Below the pieces are notes generated by a model. That model was not told the DNA's origin. It saw nothing but the letters and a program-made list of their open reading frames with translations, and did no database searches. From Phoma sp. XZ068 (lineage: Eukaryota; Ascomycota; Dothideomycetes; Pleosporales; Didymellaceae), in assembly GCA_004835665.1 (NCBI GenBank), contig RBKR01000017.1, positions 558,001 through 622,000 on the forward strand: a DNA stretch of 64,000 nt, read 5' to 3'. The first letter of the stretch is position 1, and every line of letters begins with the position of its first letter. Positions 31,642 through 45,600 of this stretch are shown piece after piece. A program made the translations under genes and the position numbers.

Positions 31642-34600
31642 TTTTTTATAGTAGAAATATCTACTAAGCTAATTTTACTAGTAAAGTCTTATAGTTTACT
31701 AATACTAGTTAGTTTTATTAGATTGTTAGCTAGTATAGTACTAGTATTTTTATATACTAGATTTATACTATTATTTAGTAGATTTCCTCTAATAAAGTAA
31801 TATATTATATTAATATGCTTAGTTCTAGCATAGTATATAGGGTTTTTTGCTAGTTCTATAGCACTTAAACTATCTGTTTTAATAGTATTTAGAGTATTAA
31901 ATATATTATTAAACTCTTTAGATATATTACTATTAAAGAATAGTTCTTTTATAATATTTTATAGGTATATAGACTCTTTAGTAGCTTCTTTTAAGGCTAT
32001 ATATTTAGCTTCTACAGAGCTTAAAGCTACTGTTTTTTATAGTTTAGAAATCTAACTAATAGTAATATTATTATTACTAGTATTAAGTAAGAATTTATTT
32101 TCTATTATAGATTTTCTAGAGTCTATATTACCCCTCTAATCTGCGTCTAATATACCTACTAAATTAATTAATTTAGTAGTATATTTAGTAGATTGTTTAA
32201 TAGATAAATCTAAACCTAATTCTTTAGTTTTTAATAAATAACTAAAGATATTATTTAGGTATTTATAGTGTTCTAGGCTAGGATTAGATATAAATCTAGC
32301 TAGATAATTAACACTATATACTAAATTAGGTCTAGTAAATATAGTTAAGTATATTAAGCTTCTTATTTCTTATTAGAATTTCTTAATTATACTACTTTAT
32401 TCTAGAAATCTTTCTAGTTTAATACCTATAGGTATAGGGATACTTTTAGGTTTATTATTAAGTTTATTAAACTTAATAAGTATCTTATTTATAAAGTTTC
32501 TTTATATTATTATTAAGGATTTTTTCTTTCTATCCCTTATAATTTCTACTCTTAGAAACTCTTTAATTTCTCCTAAGTTAGTTATTTCTAACTTAGATAT
32601 AGAACTTAGTTCTTTATATAGATTATTAACTAGTATAATATTGCTAGCAAATACTAGAATATTGTTAATATATATTGCTAGAATAATAGATTTACTAGTA
32701 TATATAAATATACTATTGTCTATTTTTAGGCTTTTAAAACCTATTTGTCCTAGTATTCTAGTAAGAAATATTTACTATTGTCTACTAGCTTATTTTAATC
32801 TATATAGAGCTTTATTTAATCTACAAGTTATACTAGAATAATTTTTATTCTTTATACTTGTATTAATTAAATCTATAAGCTCTTTGTCTATAGTATTTTT
32901 TAAAGTATTACTTAGTATATACTCTTCTAATTCTATAGGTAGTTGTAGATATATATTATCTATATCTATATTTGTATTAGGAAAAGCTTGTTTTATATCC
33001 TAAGTATATATTTCCTAATCTAAATAATTAAATATAGATAATAATAATCTTATTAGGCTTAGTTTAGAAGTAGAAGTAAAGGTTTCTTTATAATTAATAT
33101 TATATTTTTATAGAAATCCTTTAGCTACCTACCTAGCCTTATATTTTCTAATAGTATTATCTAGATTATACTTTTTAGTTAAAACCTATCTACCTTTTAT
33201 AATAGGTATATTTTTAGGTTTTATAGTAATATCCTAAGTATTACTTTTTATTAGATCTTCTATCTCTAGTTATATAGCTTTTAGATATAGATCTTTATTT
33301 TTACTTAGTAATACCTGCTTATAGCTATTAGGTTCTTCTATAATACTATTATTATTAAAGGTAATTAAAATATTTTCTAGTATAGAGTTTTTATAGAGAG
33401 ATTTCTAATCTTGCTTATTATTAACCTCTACTATAGTATTTAGAATTATTTCTTCTATAGAATTAGACTTAGTATCTTCTATTATTATAGGTTTTTCTTT
33501 AATAATAGTAGTATTATTAGCTAATTTATCCTCTAAAAATTTGTCTATAGAATCCTAGGTAGGTTTATTAGTATTACTAGTATTATTCTTATTCTTTAAG
33601 TTTAAACTAGTAAATACTTCTTATATATTAGTATTATTATTAGGCTTATAATAATAGCCTTCTATAATAATATAATCTCTAGTAGTTATAGTCTTATTAC
33701 TAGTAGAATTATATAGCTTATATATATTCTTTCTTATAAATCCTACTAGATAATAAGCACTAGCTCTAGAGTCTAGTTTTTTAGTAAAATTACTAGGTTC
33801 TTTATAGTAGGTTAAAGAACTAAAAACTCTAATATTATTTATATTAGGTTTTTCTTTATATTTAAGATAGTAAGGGGTATTAAAATCTATAGAACTACTA
33901 GGAGTTCTATTATATAAATAGGTAGCTGTTAATATAGCTTCCCCCTACAAGTATCTAGGTAAATTACTAGTAATTAATAAAGCTCTTACTTTATTAAGTA
34001 ATATTCTATTAATTATTTCTACTACACTGTTTTACTTAGGTATAGGGGGCAGAATATCTAGTATTTATACCTTTACTAGTTAGATAACTATCTAATTCCT
34101 TAGATTTAAACTTGTTATCTAACTATAGAGCTTTTACTCTATTATTATTAAAAACCTTTATAGAATTAGAGTTATTAGTTACTTCTAACTCTAATTCTAC
34201 TATAGTAGACTTAATAATATCTATAGTACTTTTTCTAGTCTTTAGTAGCTTTACTACTAAGTACTTAGTAAAGCTGTCTCTAAAAGTAATATAGTATTTA
34301 AATTCTCTAAAGGTTTTAGGCCTTATAAGTTCTTCTATATCTATATATAATAGATCTAGATAACCTTTTACTTTAGTACTAGGGGTTTTATTAATATTTT
34401 TAGTTAATTTAGATTATATATAAGTTATATAATCTTTTCAACTAATAGAGGCTGTTTCTATATCCTCTATATTAATAAAATCTACTTTAGTAGAGTCTAG
34501 TAATTTCTTAATAGCACTTAAATTAATATATCCTAATCTTCTATATACTAAGTCTATAGTATTATTATTAATAACTATAGTTTCTTTACTATTACTAGTA

Positions 34601-36019
34601 TTAGTATTATTACTAGTACTATTATTATTAAGATCTATAGAATCTTCTATAGTAATATCTTCTTCTTCTTTTATAGAATTAAGAATAGTTAGTTCTTTAT
34701 TTCTATAGCTATTAGGTATAACTTTATTACTACTAGTTTTAAAATAACTAACTTCTTTCTTAGAGCTACCTTTAGCTAGTAAGTTATTATTTATAGTAGT
34801 AATATAGCAACTATTCTTATTAAATAGTAGATTATACCCTTTAGAAGTAATTAAATTTAGGCTTAGTAGATTAACTCCTAGTTCTAGAATAAATAAAATA
34901 TTAGTTAATTTAACTAGTTTACTAGTACTAGTAAAAACTAAGTTTATATCCCCTATACCTATTACTTTAATAGATTTATTAGTATTTCCCTACTTTATAG
35001 AGATAGAAGTAGGTTTAATACTAGTAAATAACTCTTTAATATAGTAAGTATATATAGTAGCTCTAGAATCTAGTATAAAGTCTATAGTATTATTACTATA
35101 GGTATTAATATTACTAGTAGAAGTAACTAATACTTATTCCTCTATACTAGTGTTGTTAATTATTTTATTATAGTTATTATCCTTTTCTTTTCTTAGATTA
35201 GGATATTTCTTATAGCAAGTAGATTCTTTATATCCCTTATATAAGTAATAGCTACACTTTAAATCTTTATTTACTTTAGATTTAGTATTAATACTATTAC
35301 TTTTACTAATATTTCTAGTATTAGTATTTAGAGATATCTTTATATTATTAGAATAACTAGATTTTTTATTATTATAGTTATTATAACTAGTATTATAGTG
35401 CTTATTACTATTATTAATATAACTATTAGGTTTTCTAAAAGATTTAATTCTTCTAGATTTATCTAGTAGTTAGGATACTATATCCTCTATATTAATTTTA
35501 CTATTAGTATTTATTCTAATAGTTTATATTATAATAGTAATAACATATTTATAGTCTTTATTTAGATTATTTAATAATAGAGCTATAATAAACTTCTTAG
35601 GAAGAATAATTTCTCTAGATTCTAGATTATTAACTATTCTTTTAAAGGCGTTTATATAGTCTTCTAGATTACCTTTATAGTAATCTAAAGTAGTATTTAT
35701 TAATTCTTTAGATAGAATAAATTTACTACTAAAACTCTTTACTCTATATAGATTTTCTAAAGTAATCTAAAGAGTATAAGGATTATTTATAAATCTAGTT
35801 TATAATAGAGGGCTATCTTCTAGCGCTAATTTAATAATAGCACTAGTTTTTAGAGCTTCTTCTTCTAGTTACTCTATATTACTACTATTATATTTAGCTA
35901 GATTACTAGCTAGATATCTAGTAAAGCCTTTATCTACTATAATAGCCTATATTCTAATAGACTAAATATTATAATTAGAACTACCTTTTAATTTAGGTAT
36001 TTTAAAGGTATCTTGTATT
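31642..36019 (-). pseudogene. Copia gag-pol of the left element, killed by RIP stops
   Basis: The minus-strand frame mirrors the right copy (42681-47062). Order of domains on the minus strand: gag with CCHC knuckle near 35200-35260, protease DS(R)A site near 35075, integrase around 34.1-34.6 kb, reverse transcriptase around 32.5-33.1 kb, RNase H near 31.85-32.1 kb. Stops replace Gln/Trp codons; no frameshift is evident. Two surviving open pieces (32641-32841 and 34112-34294, antisense to the real frame) are shadows, not genes. Confidence 0.82.
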
Positions 36020-37310
36020 TTTATAGTATTTAATTATTATTAGTATAATATATAATAGTAGTTTAATAAACTAGCCTATAAATAAAGTAGATAAGTTACT
36101 TTATATAGATTATAATTTAAATATACTTATTATAATAAAACTTTTAAGGTCTATAATAAGTTTTCTAGATTCTTATAATCTATTTTAGCTTTTTAGGCTT
36201 TTAACTATATAGAAAACTCTTAGAGTATTTCTACTTAAACTTATAAAATACTTATTATAATAAGTCTTATATCTAAATATTATAGGTACCTTATATATAA
36301 GGTTATATACCTATTATTTAATAAGTCTAAGTCTATTATAGACCTTTATAGACTTATTCTATTAAGTAATATAGCCTAGTAGAGGTTATATACTTTATTT
36401 ATTATATTTCTTCTTAGTTCTAGGCGTTATAGTCCTTATTAGTATAGAAACTATAAGTCTTAGTAAAAATTGCCTAACGCAAAACGCGTACTATTATATA
36501 TATATATATTCTAGTACTTTAATTAAATAATTCTCTAAGTATAAAAGCTTAAGACTAGTCTTAGAGGCTTTTTAATACTATAGTAGCTTATAGAAGTTAC
36601 TAGAGTTATTAAATAATTACTAAGAAGGCTTTTTTTTAACTAAGATATTAATACTTTAATAGTATATATCTTAGCTTATATAGTTAATAGTTTACTAATA
36701 AGTTATATATAGTATATAACTATAGTAGTTACTATCTCTACTAGCCCTAGGGCTTTTAGAGAGACTCTAGCTATTATAGTAATAGTAATATATATAGCTT
36801 CTATAGTAGACTAATTAGTATAATAGTATATTTTTATAATACTATACTAAGTAATAGTAACTAATAGTAGTTTGCTAGACTACTATAAGCGTTACTATAG
36901 AGTATATTATAAGTATAAATACTATAAGTATTTATTTTATAATATATAGTCTCTATAGCTTATACTATAACTATAGTATAGCTGCTACCTAGTTTATTCT
37001 TAGTTCTAGAGTCTATCTAGAGCTGTGTTATATTATTACTAATATAACTACTCTATTACCTTTTTTAGAGGTTTATATAGTAGCTTTAAATAAGCTTATA
37101 TAAACTTAAAATAGTCTTATATAGGGTGTTAATTAGATAGAAATTAATACTCTAGTATCTTAGATTACTCCTTATTACTAAGGATCTAAGAAATAGGGAC
37201 TAATAGTAGAATACTATTACTTACTAGACTATTAATATAGTACTAGTAAGATTTAATTCTAGTATAAAATACTAGAATATTCCTAGATAGAAAGAGCTAG
37301 GCTTATAACC

Positions 37311-37933
37311 TATAAAGAAAGTAGGTAGGGGGGTAATAAATATAAATAACTACTTTCTTCCTTTTCTTAGTAAGGGACCTAGATTACTAGGAAAAGATAT
37401 TAATAATATAATTTAGCTTTATATTATAAAGCTATATAATAGTATAGTTATATATTATACTATTATAGACAAGTAGTATAATATAGTCTTATAGCATAAG
37501 TAAATAATAGAATATATTACTAGAGTTGCTAGGTACTTTCTAAATACTAGAGATATACTACTATATTTATCTATAGTATTTAGCTATTTAGCCTTAGTAA
37601 AGAGCAAGATTTATAATAATATACTATTTAACTCCTTTAACTCCTAAGGATTTATAATATAAGAATAGTAATCTTTAATACTATTTATTACTCCTCTTTT
37701 TAGTTTCTTACCCCTCTTTAGTAGTTAGAGCTAAAAGTAACACTATTACTAAAAATTCCCTTAGCCTAAATACTAGGCCTAATTAGGTAATTTATACCTA
37801 ATTATAACTACCTATACTAGGGGGATAATATTCTACTTTTAAATATATACTATACCTAATAGGGAAATAAATAAATAAGAATACGCTTAACTTTACTAAA
37901 GTGTTTTTCTAAGTTACTTAGTAACTTTATAAA
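37311..37933 (-). repeat. Inner (5') LTR of left Copia
   Basis: About 623 bp, matching 40769-41389 in reverse. It shares with that LTR variants that differ from both outer LTRs, e.g. the GAATACGC reading near 37880 versus GAATATAC in the outer LTR. Confidence 0.85.
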
Positions 37934-38046
37934 TAATATAAAGTTATATATTATAATTAGTCTTAGTATAATTAGTATAATTAGTAATTAGTATAATTAA
38001 TAATTAGTATAATTAGTAGCTATTATAATACTAAGTATTATATATA

Positions 38047-38345
38047 TCTTCTTAGTATATAGTATGTAGGAACACAACCCTTATAGTTTATATTTAACCT
38101 AATTAATATACTTTATTATTAGAATCTCTACCTACACATTAAGATAGATAGATTAACTATCTATACTTCTTACTATAACCTAACCTTTAAGATAGATAGT
38201 CTACTCTATACTACTTATTATTACCTATAGTTACTATAGTATTTTACTAAGTATCTATACTCTCTATAATCTACTATATATCTATTTATTCTAGAGATCT
38301 AACCTTAGAAGTATTTATAAGCTTTGCTTAGGATATAACCTTAAT
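38047..38345 (+). repeat. Family-R LTR fragment
   Basis: This matches the second half of 27690-28180 in the same direction (e.g. TAGATTAACTATCTATACT and GTATTTATAAGCTTTGCTTA), with many transitions. It is a degraded partial copy. Confidence 0.6.
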
Positions 38346-38875
38346 ACTAAGCTAAAATTCTTATATATAACTAGATTAACTATATTATAAAGATAAAGTT
38401 CTTACTATACTTTATATATACCTATAAAGTAGTAATTACTTCTAGTAATATTTAGAAAGAGTTCTAAGGTACTAGATTAGTTCTATTTAACCTAGAATAG
38501 GTTATAATAGCTCTTAATATAATACTATAAACTCTTCTACTCTAACCTCTTACTAATAATAAGCTATAGTAGTTATAAAATCTAAGTAATACTCTAGAAC
38601 TTAAGTTATAATTAATACTTATAAAAATAAAAATTTAAAAGTATACTAATAGCTTACTAACTTTTATAGTAGAAGTATTTAAGAAAGTCTTAAAGAAGGT
38701 AGTAATAATTATATATAAGCTAGTATTAGTATAAAAAAATTACTAAGCTTTAGGTAGCTAATAAGGCTATTATATACTAAAAATTATATAAAAAAAAGTA
38801 AGTTAAGAAAGAAGAGACCTTTATAGTTAAGAAGAGTTAGTAGGTACTTACTCTTAAGGAGTTTAGAGCTGTTAA

Positions 38876-39740
38876 GGTTATAAACTAAGTAAAGCTTATA
38901 AATACTTCTAAGGTTAGTTCTCTAGAATAAGTGCTAGTATAGAAGAGGTTAGTATAGATATCTAGTAAAATACTATAATAACTATAGGGGTTAATAATAA
39001 GTAGTATAGATAGTTAATCTATTTAGCTTAAAAGTTAGGTTAAGTTCTAATTATAAAGTTAACTAATAAGGTTAAATATAATACTATAAAGGTAGTATTT
39101 CTAATTACTATATACTAAGAAGTGTCTTATATTTCTTATAATATTCTATAAAGTTCTATAGAAGGCCCTATAGTTTCTATAAGTAGTTTATAGTTTTTAT
39201 AAGATATATATATAGTATCTTATACTATTTTATATTCTTAGTATAGTTTATTCTTATAGGAATATAGAATATTATATAGCTTTTCTAGCCTTATACTATT
39301 AATCTATAACTATAACTTTATTATACTATACTTCTTCTGCTAAGATTATAATACTATCTTTCTTCTTTATAGTTTTCTAAAGTACCTAAGCTTAATATAT
39401 AATAGGAACCTAAATTAATAATATAAGATATCTTGCTATAGTTACTTATAAGTACTATACTAAGAAAAGCTTGCCCTATAAGATATTCTCTTTATATAAG
39501 AAGTATAGGAATTATAAATATAATAAAATAAAAAAGTATAAGCTTATAAAATTACCTATTCCTAATTTTTCTAAGATTAATAATAAGATATTATATTTAA
39601 AAGAAAATAGAAGATAAGGCTGCTAAGGCTAAGGAAGCTATAATAGCTACCTTATAGGCTACTTATACTAAACTAAATAGAGTATATAAATAAAAGAAAT
39701 TTTTAAAGTGTTATAAATAGTAATAGTTTAATATAAGTAC
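38876..39740 (-). repeat. Composite direct repeat A: reversed family-R LTR plus coding-like tail
   Basis: The first ~480 bp are the reverse complement of the LTR at 27690-28180. The following ~380 bp repeat in unit B. The tail, read forward, resembles a basic KKYRNYKYN motif followed by a helical Lys/Glu/Ala-rich string. The pair A/B is a direct duplication with numerous transitions between copies. Confidence 0.65.
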
Positions 39741-39885
39741 TTAATATATTAAGGATATTAAGCACTTAGAGTAATAAAAGTTATTACTTAATAATATTAC
39801 TATACTTAAGAATAGGTTAATACCTAGCTCTCTTATACTAGACTAGGTAGTATATCTTTCTCTTCTAGACTTAGTATTAAGGTTG

Positions 39886-40765
39886 TAAACTAAGTAAAGC
39901 TTATAAATACTTCTAAAGTTAGTTCTCTAGAATAAGTACTAGTATAAAAGGGGTTAGTATAGATACCTAGTAAAACACTATAATAACTATAGAGTTAATA
40001 ATAAGTAGTATAGATAGTTAATCTGTCTAGCTTAAAAGTTAGGTTAAGTTCTAATAATAAAGTTAATTAATAAGGTTAAATATAATACTATAAGGGCAGT
40101 GTTCCTACTTGCTATATACTAAGAAGTGTTCTATATTTTTTATAATATCCTATAAAGTTTTATAGGAGGCCCCATAGTTTCTATAAGTAGTTTATAGTTT
40201 TCTATAGAATATATATATAGTGTCTTATACTATCTTATACTCTTTGTATAGTTTATTCCTATAGAATTATAGGATATTATATAGTGTTTCTAGCTCTACA
40301 CTATTAATCTATAACTATACCTTTATTATACTATACCTCCTTCTCTAAGATTATAATACTATCTTTTTTCTTTATAGTTTATATTCTTATAAACTAATAA
40401 ATAGTTTCCTAAAGTACCTAAGCTTAATATATAATAGGAACCTAAATTAATAATATTAGATACCTTACTATAGTTACCTGCAAGTATTATATAAAAAAGA
40501 ACTTGCCTTATAAGATGTCTTTATTATATAAGAAGTATAGAAATTATAAATATAATAGAATAAAGAAGTGCAAGCCTATAGATCTGCCTATTCCTAATTT
40601 TTCTAAAATTAATAATAAGATATTATATCTAGAAGAAATAGAAGATAAGGCTACTAAAGCTAAGGAAGCTATAATAGCTGCCCTATAGGCTATCTATACT
40701 AAATTAAATAGAGTATATAAATAAAAGAAATTCCTAAAGCATTATAAATAATAATAGTTTAATAT
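39886..40765 (-). repeat. Composite direct repeat B
   Basis: Same make-up as unit A. Its tail keeps a 61-codon open piece (40503-40688: MSLLYKKYRNYKYNRIKKC.. then a Glu/Lys/Ala helix), probably a remnant of an element-encoded protein rather than a gene. It ends at the start of the right Copia LTR. Confidence 0.65.
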
Positions 40766-40768
40766 AAG

Positions 40769-41389
40769 TGTAAAGTTACTAAGTAACTTAGAAAAACACT
40801 TTAGTAAAGTTAAGCGTATTCTTATTTATTTATTTCCCTATTAGGTATAGTATATATTTAAAAGTAGAATATTATCCCCCTAGTATAGGTAGTTATAATT
40901 AGGTATAAATTACCTAATTAGGCCTAGTATTTAGGCTAAGGGAATTTTTAGTAATAGTGTTACTTTTAGCTCTAACTACTAAAGAGGGGTAAGAAACTAA
41001 AAAGAGGAGTAATAAATAGTATTAAAGATTACTATTCTTATATTATAAATCCTTAGGAGTTAAAGGAGTTAAATAGTATATTATTATAAATCTTGCTCTT
41101 TACTAAGGCTAAATAGCTAAATACTATAGATAAATATAGTAGTATATCTCTAGTATTTAGAAAGTACCTAGCAACTCTAGTAATATATTCTATTATTTAC
41201 TTATGCTATAAGACTATATTACACTACTTGTCTATAATAGTATAATATATAACTATACTATTATATAGCTTTATAATATAAAGCTAAATTATATTATTAA
41301 TATCTTTTCCTAGTAATCTAGGTCCCTTACTAAGAAAAGGAAGAAAGTAGTTATTTATATTTATTACCCCCCTACCTACTTTCTTTATA
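40769..41389 (+). repeat. 5' LTR of right Copia
   Basis: 621 bp. It differs from its own 3' LTR at about 15 positions, mostly transitions, but I found only about one internal difference from the inner LTR of the left copy. Confidence 0.88.
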
Positions 41390-42680
41390 GGTTATAAGCC
41401 TAGCTCTTCCTATCTAGGAATATTCTAGTATTTTATACTAGAATTAAATCTTACTAGTACTATATTAATAGTCTAGTAAGTAATAGTATTCTACTATTAG
41501 TCTCTATTCCTTAGATCCTTAGTAATAAGGAGTAATCTAAGATACTAGAGTATTAATTTCTATCTAATTAATACCCTATATAAGACTATTTTAAGTTTAT
41601 ATAAGCTTATTTAAAGCTACTATATAAACCTCTAAAAAAGGTAATAGGGTAGTTATATTAGTAATAATATAACACAGCTCTAGATAGACTCTAGAACTAA
41701 GAACAAACTAGGTAGCAGCTATACTATAGTTATAGTATAAGCTATAGAGACTATATATTATAAAATAAATACTTATAGTATTTATACTTATAATATACTC
41801 TATAGTAATGCTTATAGTAGTCTAGTAAACTACTATTAGTTACTATTACTTAGTATAGTATTACAAAAATATACTATTATACTAATTAGTCTACTATAGA
41901 AGCTATATATATTACTATTACTATAATAGCTAGAGTCTCTCTAAAAGCCCTAGGGCTAGTAGAGATAGTAACTACTATAGTTATATACTATATATAACTT
42001 ATTAGTAAACTATTAACTATATAAGCTAAGATATATACTATTAAAGTATTAATATCTTAGTTAAAAAAAAGCCTTCTTAGTAATTATTTAATAACTCTAG
42101 TAACTTCTATAAGCTACTATAGTATTAAAAAGCCTCTAAGACTAGTCTTAAGCTTTTATACTTAGAGAATTATTTAATTAAAGTACTAGAATATATATAT
42201 ATAATAGTACGCGTTTTGCGTTAGGCAATTTTTACTAAGACTTATAGTTTCTATACTAATAAGGACTATAACGCCTAGAACTAAGAAGAAATATAATAAA
42301 TAAAGTATATAACCTCTACTAGGCTATATTACTTAATAGAATAAGTCTATAAAGGTCTATAATAGACTTAGACTTATTAAATAATAGGTATATAACCTTA
42401 TATATAAGGTACCTATAATATTTAGATATAAGACTTATTATAATAAGTATTTTATAAGTTTAAGTAGAAATACTCTAAGAGTTTTCTATATAGTTAAAAG
42501 CCTAAAAAGCTAAAATAGATTATAAGAATCTAGAAAACTTATTATAGACCTTAAAAGTTTTATTATAATAAGTATATTTAAATTATAATCTATATAAAGT
42601 AACTTATCTACTTTATTTATAGGCTAGTTTATTAAACTACTATTATATATTATACTAATAATAATTAAATACTATAAAAA

Positions 42681-45600
42681 TACAAGATACCTTTAAAATA
42701 CCTAAATTAAAAGGTAGTTCTAATTATAATATTTAGTCTATTAGAATATAGGCTATTATAGTAGATAAAGGCTTTACTAGATATCTAGCTAGTAATCTAG
42801 CTAAATATAATAGTAGTAATATAGAGTAACTAGAAGAAGAAGCTCTAAAAACTAGTGCTATTATTAAATTAGCGCTAGAAGATAGCCCTCTATTATAAAC
42901 TAGATTTATAAATAATCCTTATACTCTTTAGATTACTTTAGAAAATCTATATAGAGTAAAGAGTTTTAGTAGTAAATTTATTCTATCTAAAGAATTAATA
43001 AATACTACTTTAGATTACTATAAAGGTAATCTAGAAGACTATATAAACGCCTTTAAAAGAATAGTTAATAATCTAGAATCTAGAGAAATTATTCTTCCTA
43101 AGAAGTTTATTATAGCTCTATTATTAAATAATCTAAATAAAGACTATAAATATGTTATTACTATTATAATATAAACTATTAGAATAAATACTAATAGTAA
43201 AATTAATATAGAGGATATAGTATCCTAACTACTAGATAAATCTAGAAGAATTAAATCTTTTAGAAAACCTAATAGTTATATTAATAATAGTAATAAGCAC
43301 TATAATACTAGTTATAATAACTATAATAATAAAAAATCTAGTTATTCTAATAATATAAAGATATCTCTAAATACTAATACTAGAAATATTAGTAAAAGTA
43401 ATAGTATTAATACTAAATCTAAAGTAAATAAAGATTTAAAGTGTAGCTATTACTTATATAAGGGATATAAAGAATCTACTTGCTATAAGAAATATCCTAA
43501 TCTAAGAAAAGAAAAGGATAATAACTATAATAAAATAATTAACAACACTAGTATAGAGGAATAAGTATTAGTTACTTCTACTAGTAATATTAATACCTAT
43601 AGTAATAATACTATAGACTTTATACTAGATTCTAGAGCTACTATATATACTTACTATATTAAAGAGTTATTTACTAGTATTAAACCTACTTCTATCTCTA
43701 TAAAGTAGGGAAATACTAATAAATCTATTAAAGTAATAGGTATAGGGGATATAAACTTAGTTTTTACTAGTACTAGTAAACTAGTTAAATTAACTAATAT
43801 TTTATTTATTCTAGAACTAGGAGTTAATCTACTAAGCCTAAATTTAATTACTTCTAAAGGGTATAATCTACTATTTAATAAGAATAGTTGCTATATTACT
43901 ACTATAAATAATAACTTACTAGCTAAAGGTAGCTCTAAGAAAGAAGTTAGTTATTTTAAAACTAGTAGTAATAAAGTTATACCTAATAGCTATAGAAATA
44001 AAGAACTAACTATTCTTAATTCTATAAAAGAAGAAGAAGATATTACTATAGAAGATTCTATAGATCTTAATAATAATAGTACTAGTAATAATACTAATAC
44101 TAGTAATAGTAAAGAAACTATAGTTATTAATAATAATACTATAGACTTAGTATATAGAAGATTAGGATATATTAATTTAAGTGCTATTAAGAAATTACTA
44201 GACTCTACTAAAGTAGATTTTATTAATATAGAGGATATAGAAACAGCCTCTATTAGTTGAAAAGATTATATAACTTATATATAATCTAAATTAACTAAAA
44301 ATATTAATAAAACCCCTAGTACTAAAGTAAAAGGTTATCTAGATCTATTATATATAGATATAGAAGAACTTATAAGGCCTAAAACCTTTAGAGAATTTAA
44401 ATACTATATTACTTTTAGAGACAGCTTTACTAAGTACTTAGTAGTAAAGCTACTAAAGACTAGAAAAAGTACTATAGATATTATTAAGTCTACTATAGTA
44501 GAATTAGAGTTAGAAGTAACTAATAACTCTAATTCTATAAAGGTTTTTAATAATAATAGAGTAAAAGCTCTATAGTTAGATAACAAGTTTAAATCTAAGG
44601 AATTAGATAGTTATCTAACTAGTAAAGGTATAAATACTAGATATTCTGCCCCCTATATACCTAAGTAAAACAGTGTAGTAGAAATAATTAATAGAATATT
44701 ACTTAATAAAGTAAGAGCTTTATTAATTACTAGTAATTTACCTAGATACTTGTAGGGGGAAGCTATATTAACAGCTACCTATTTATATAATAGAACTCCT
44801 AGTAGTTCTATAGATTTTAATACCCCTTACTATCTTAAATATAAAGAAAAACCTAATATAAATAATATTAGAGTTTTTAGTTCTTTAACCTACTATAAAG
44901 AACCTAGTAATTTTACTAAAAAACTAGACTCTAGAGCTAGTGCTTATTATCTAGTAGGATTTATAAGAAAGAATATATATAAGCTATATAATTCTACTAG
45001 TAATAAGACTATAACTACTAGAGATTATATTATTATAGAAGGCTATTATTATAAGCCTAATAATAATACTAATATATAAGAAGTATTTACTAGTTTAAAC
45101 TTAAAGAATAAGAATAATACTAGTAATACTAATAAACCTACCTAGGATTCTATAGACAAATTTTTAGAGGATAAATTAGCTAATAATACTACTATTATTA
45201 AAGAAAAACCTATAATAATAGAAGATACTAAGTCTAATTCTATAGAAGAAATAATTCTAAATACTATAGTAGAGGTTAATAATAAGCAAGATTAGAAATC
45301 TCTCTATAAAAACTCTATACTAGAAAATATTTTAATTACCTTTAATAATAATAGTATTATAGAAGAACCTAATAGCTATAAGCAGGTATTACTAAGTAAA
45401 AATAAAGATCTATATCTAAAAGCTATATAACTAGAGATAGAAGATCTAATAAAAAGTAATACTTAGGATATTACTATAAAACCTAAAAATATACCTATTA
45501 TAAAAGGTAGATAGGTTTTAACTAAAAAGTATAATCTAGATAATACTATTAGAAAATATAAGGCTAGGTAGGTAGCTAAAGGATTTCTATAAAAATATAA

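Larger units (their letters stand above)
29065..37933 (-). mobile_element. Ty1/Copia retrotransposon, left copy, minus orientation, RIP-degraded, interrupted by pogo copy 2
   Basis: The outer (3') LTR is 29065-31539, split by the 1849-bp pogo element; without it the LTR is 624 bp. The inner (5') LTR is about 37311-37933. A polypurine-tract counterpart (CCCCCTTAATCTTTTT on +) follows 31539. The internal region carries gag-pol on the minus strand. The whole element mirrors 40769-47784: paired positions sum to about 78,700. Flanking bases do not match as a 5-bp target duplication. Confidence 0.88.
37934..40768. other. Spacer between the two Copia arms
   Basis: 2.8 kb of RIP DNA containing a run of ATTAGTATAATTAGT units (37965-38030), a partial family-R LTR (38047-38345), RIP-degraded internal sequence with Lys/Glu-rich coding traces (38620-38880), and the two direct ~870-bp repeats listed next. 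It is not mirrored, so it forms the loop of the giant inverted repeat. Confidence 0.75.

Noticed and set aside
32641..34294. Two open frames (66 and 60 aa) repeated on the opposite strand at 44404-46059
   Set aside because: They are antisense to the Copia pol frame; duplicated only because the element is duplicated.
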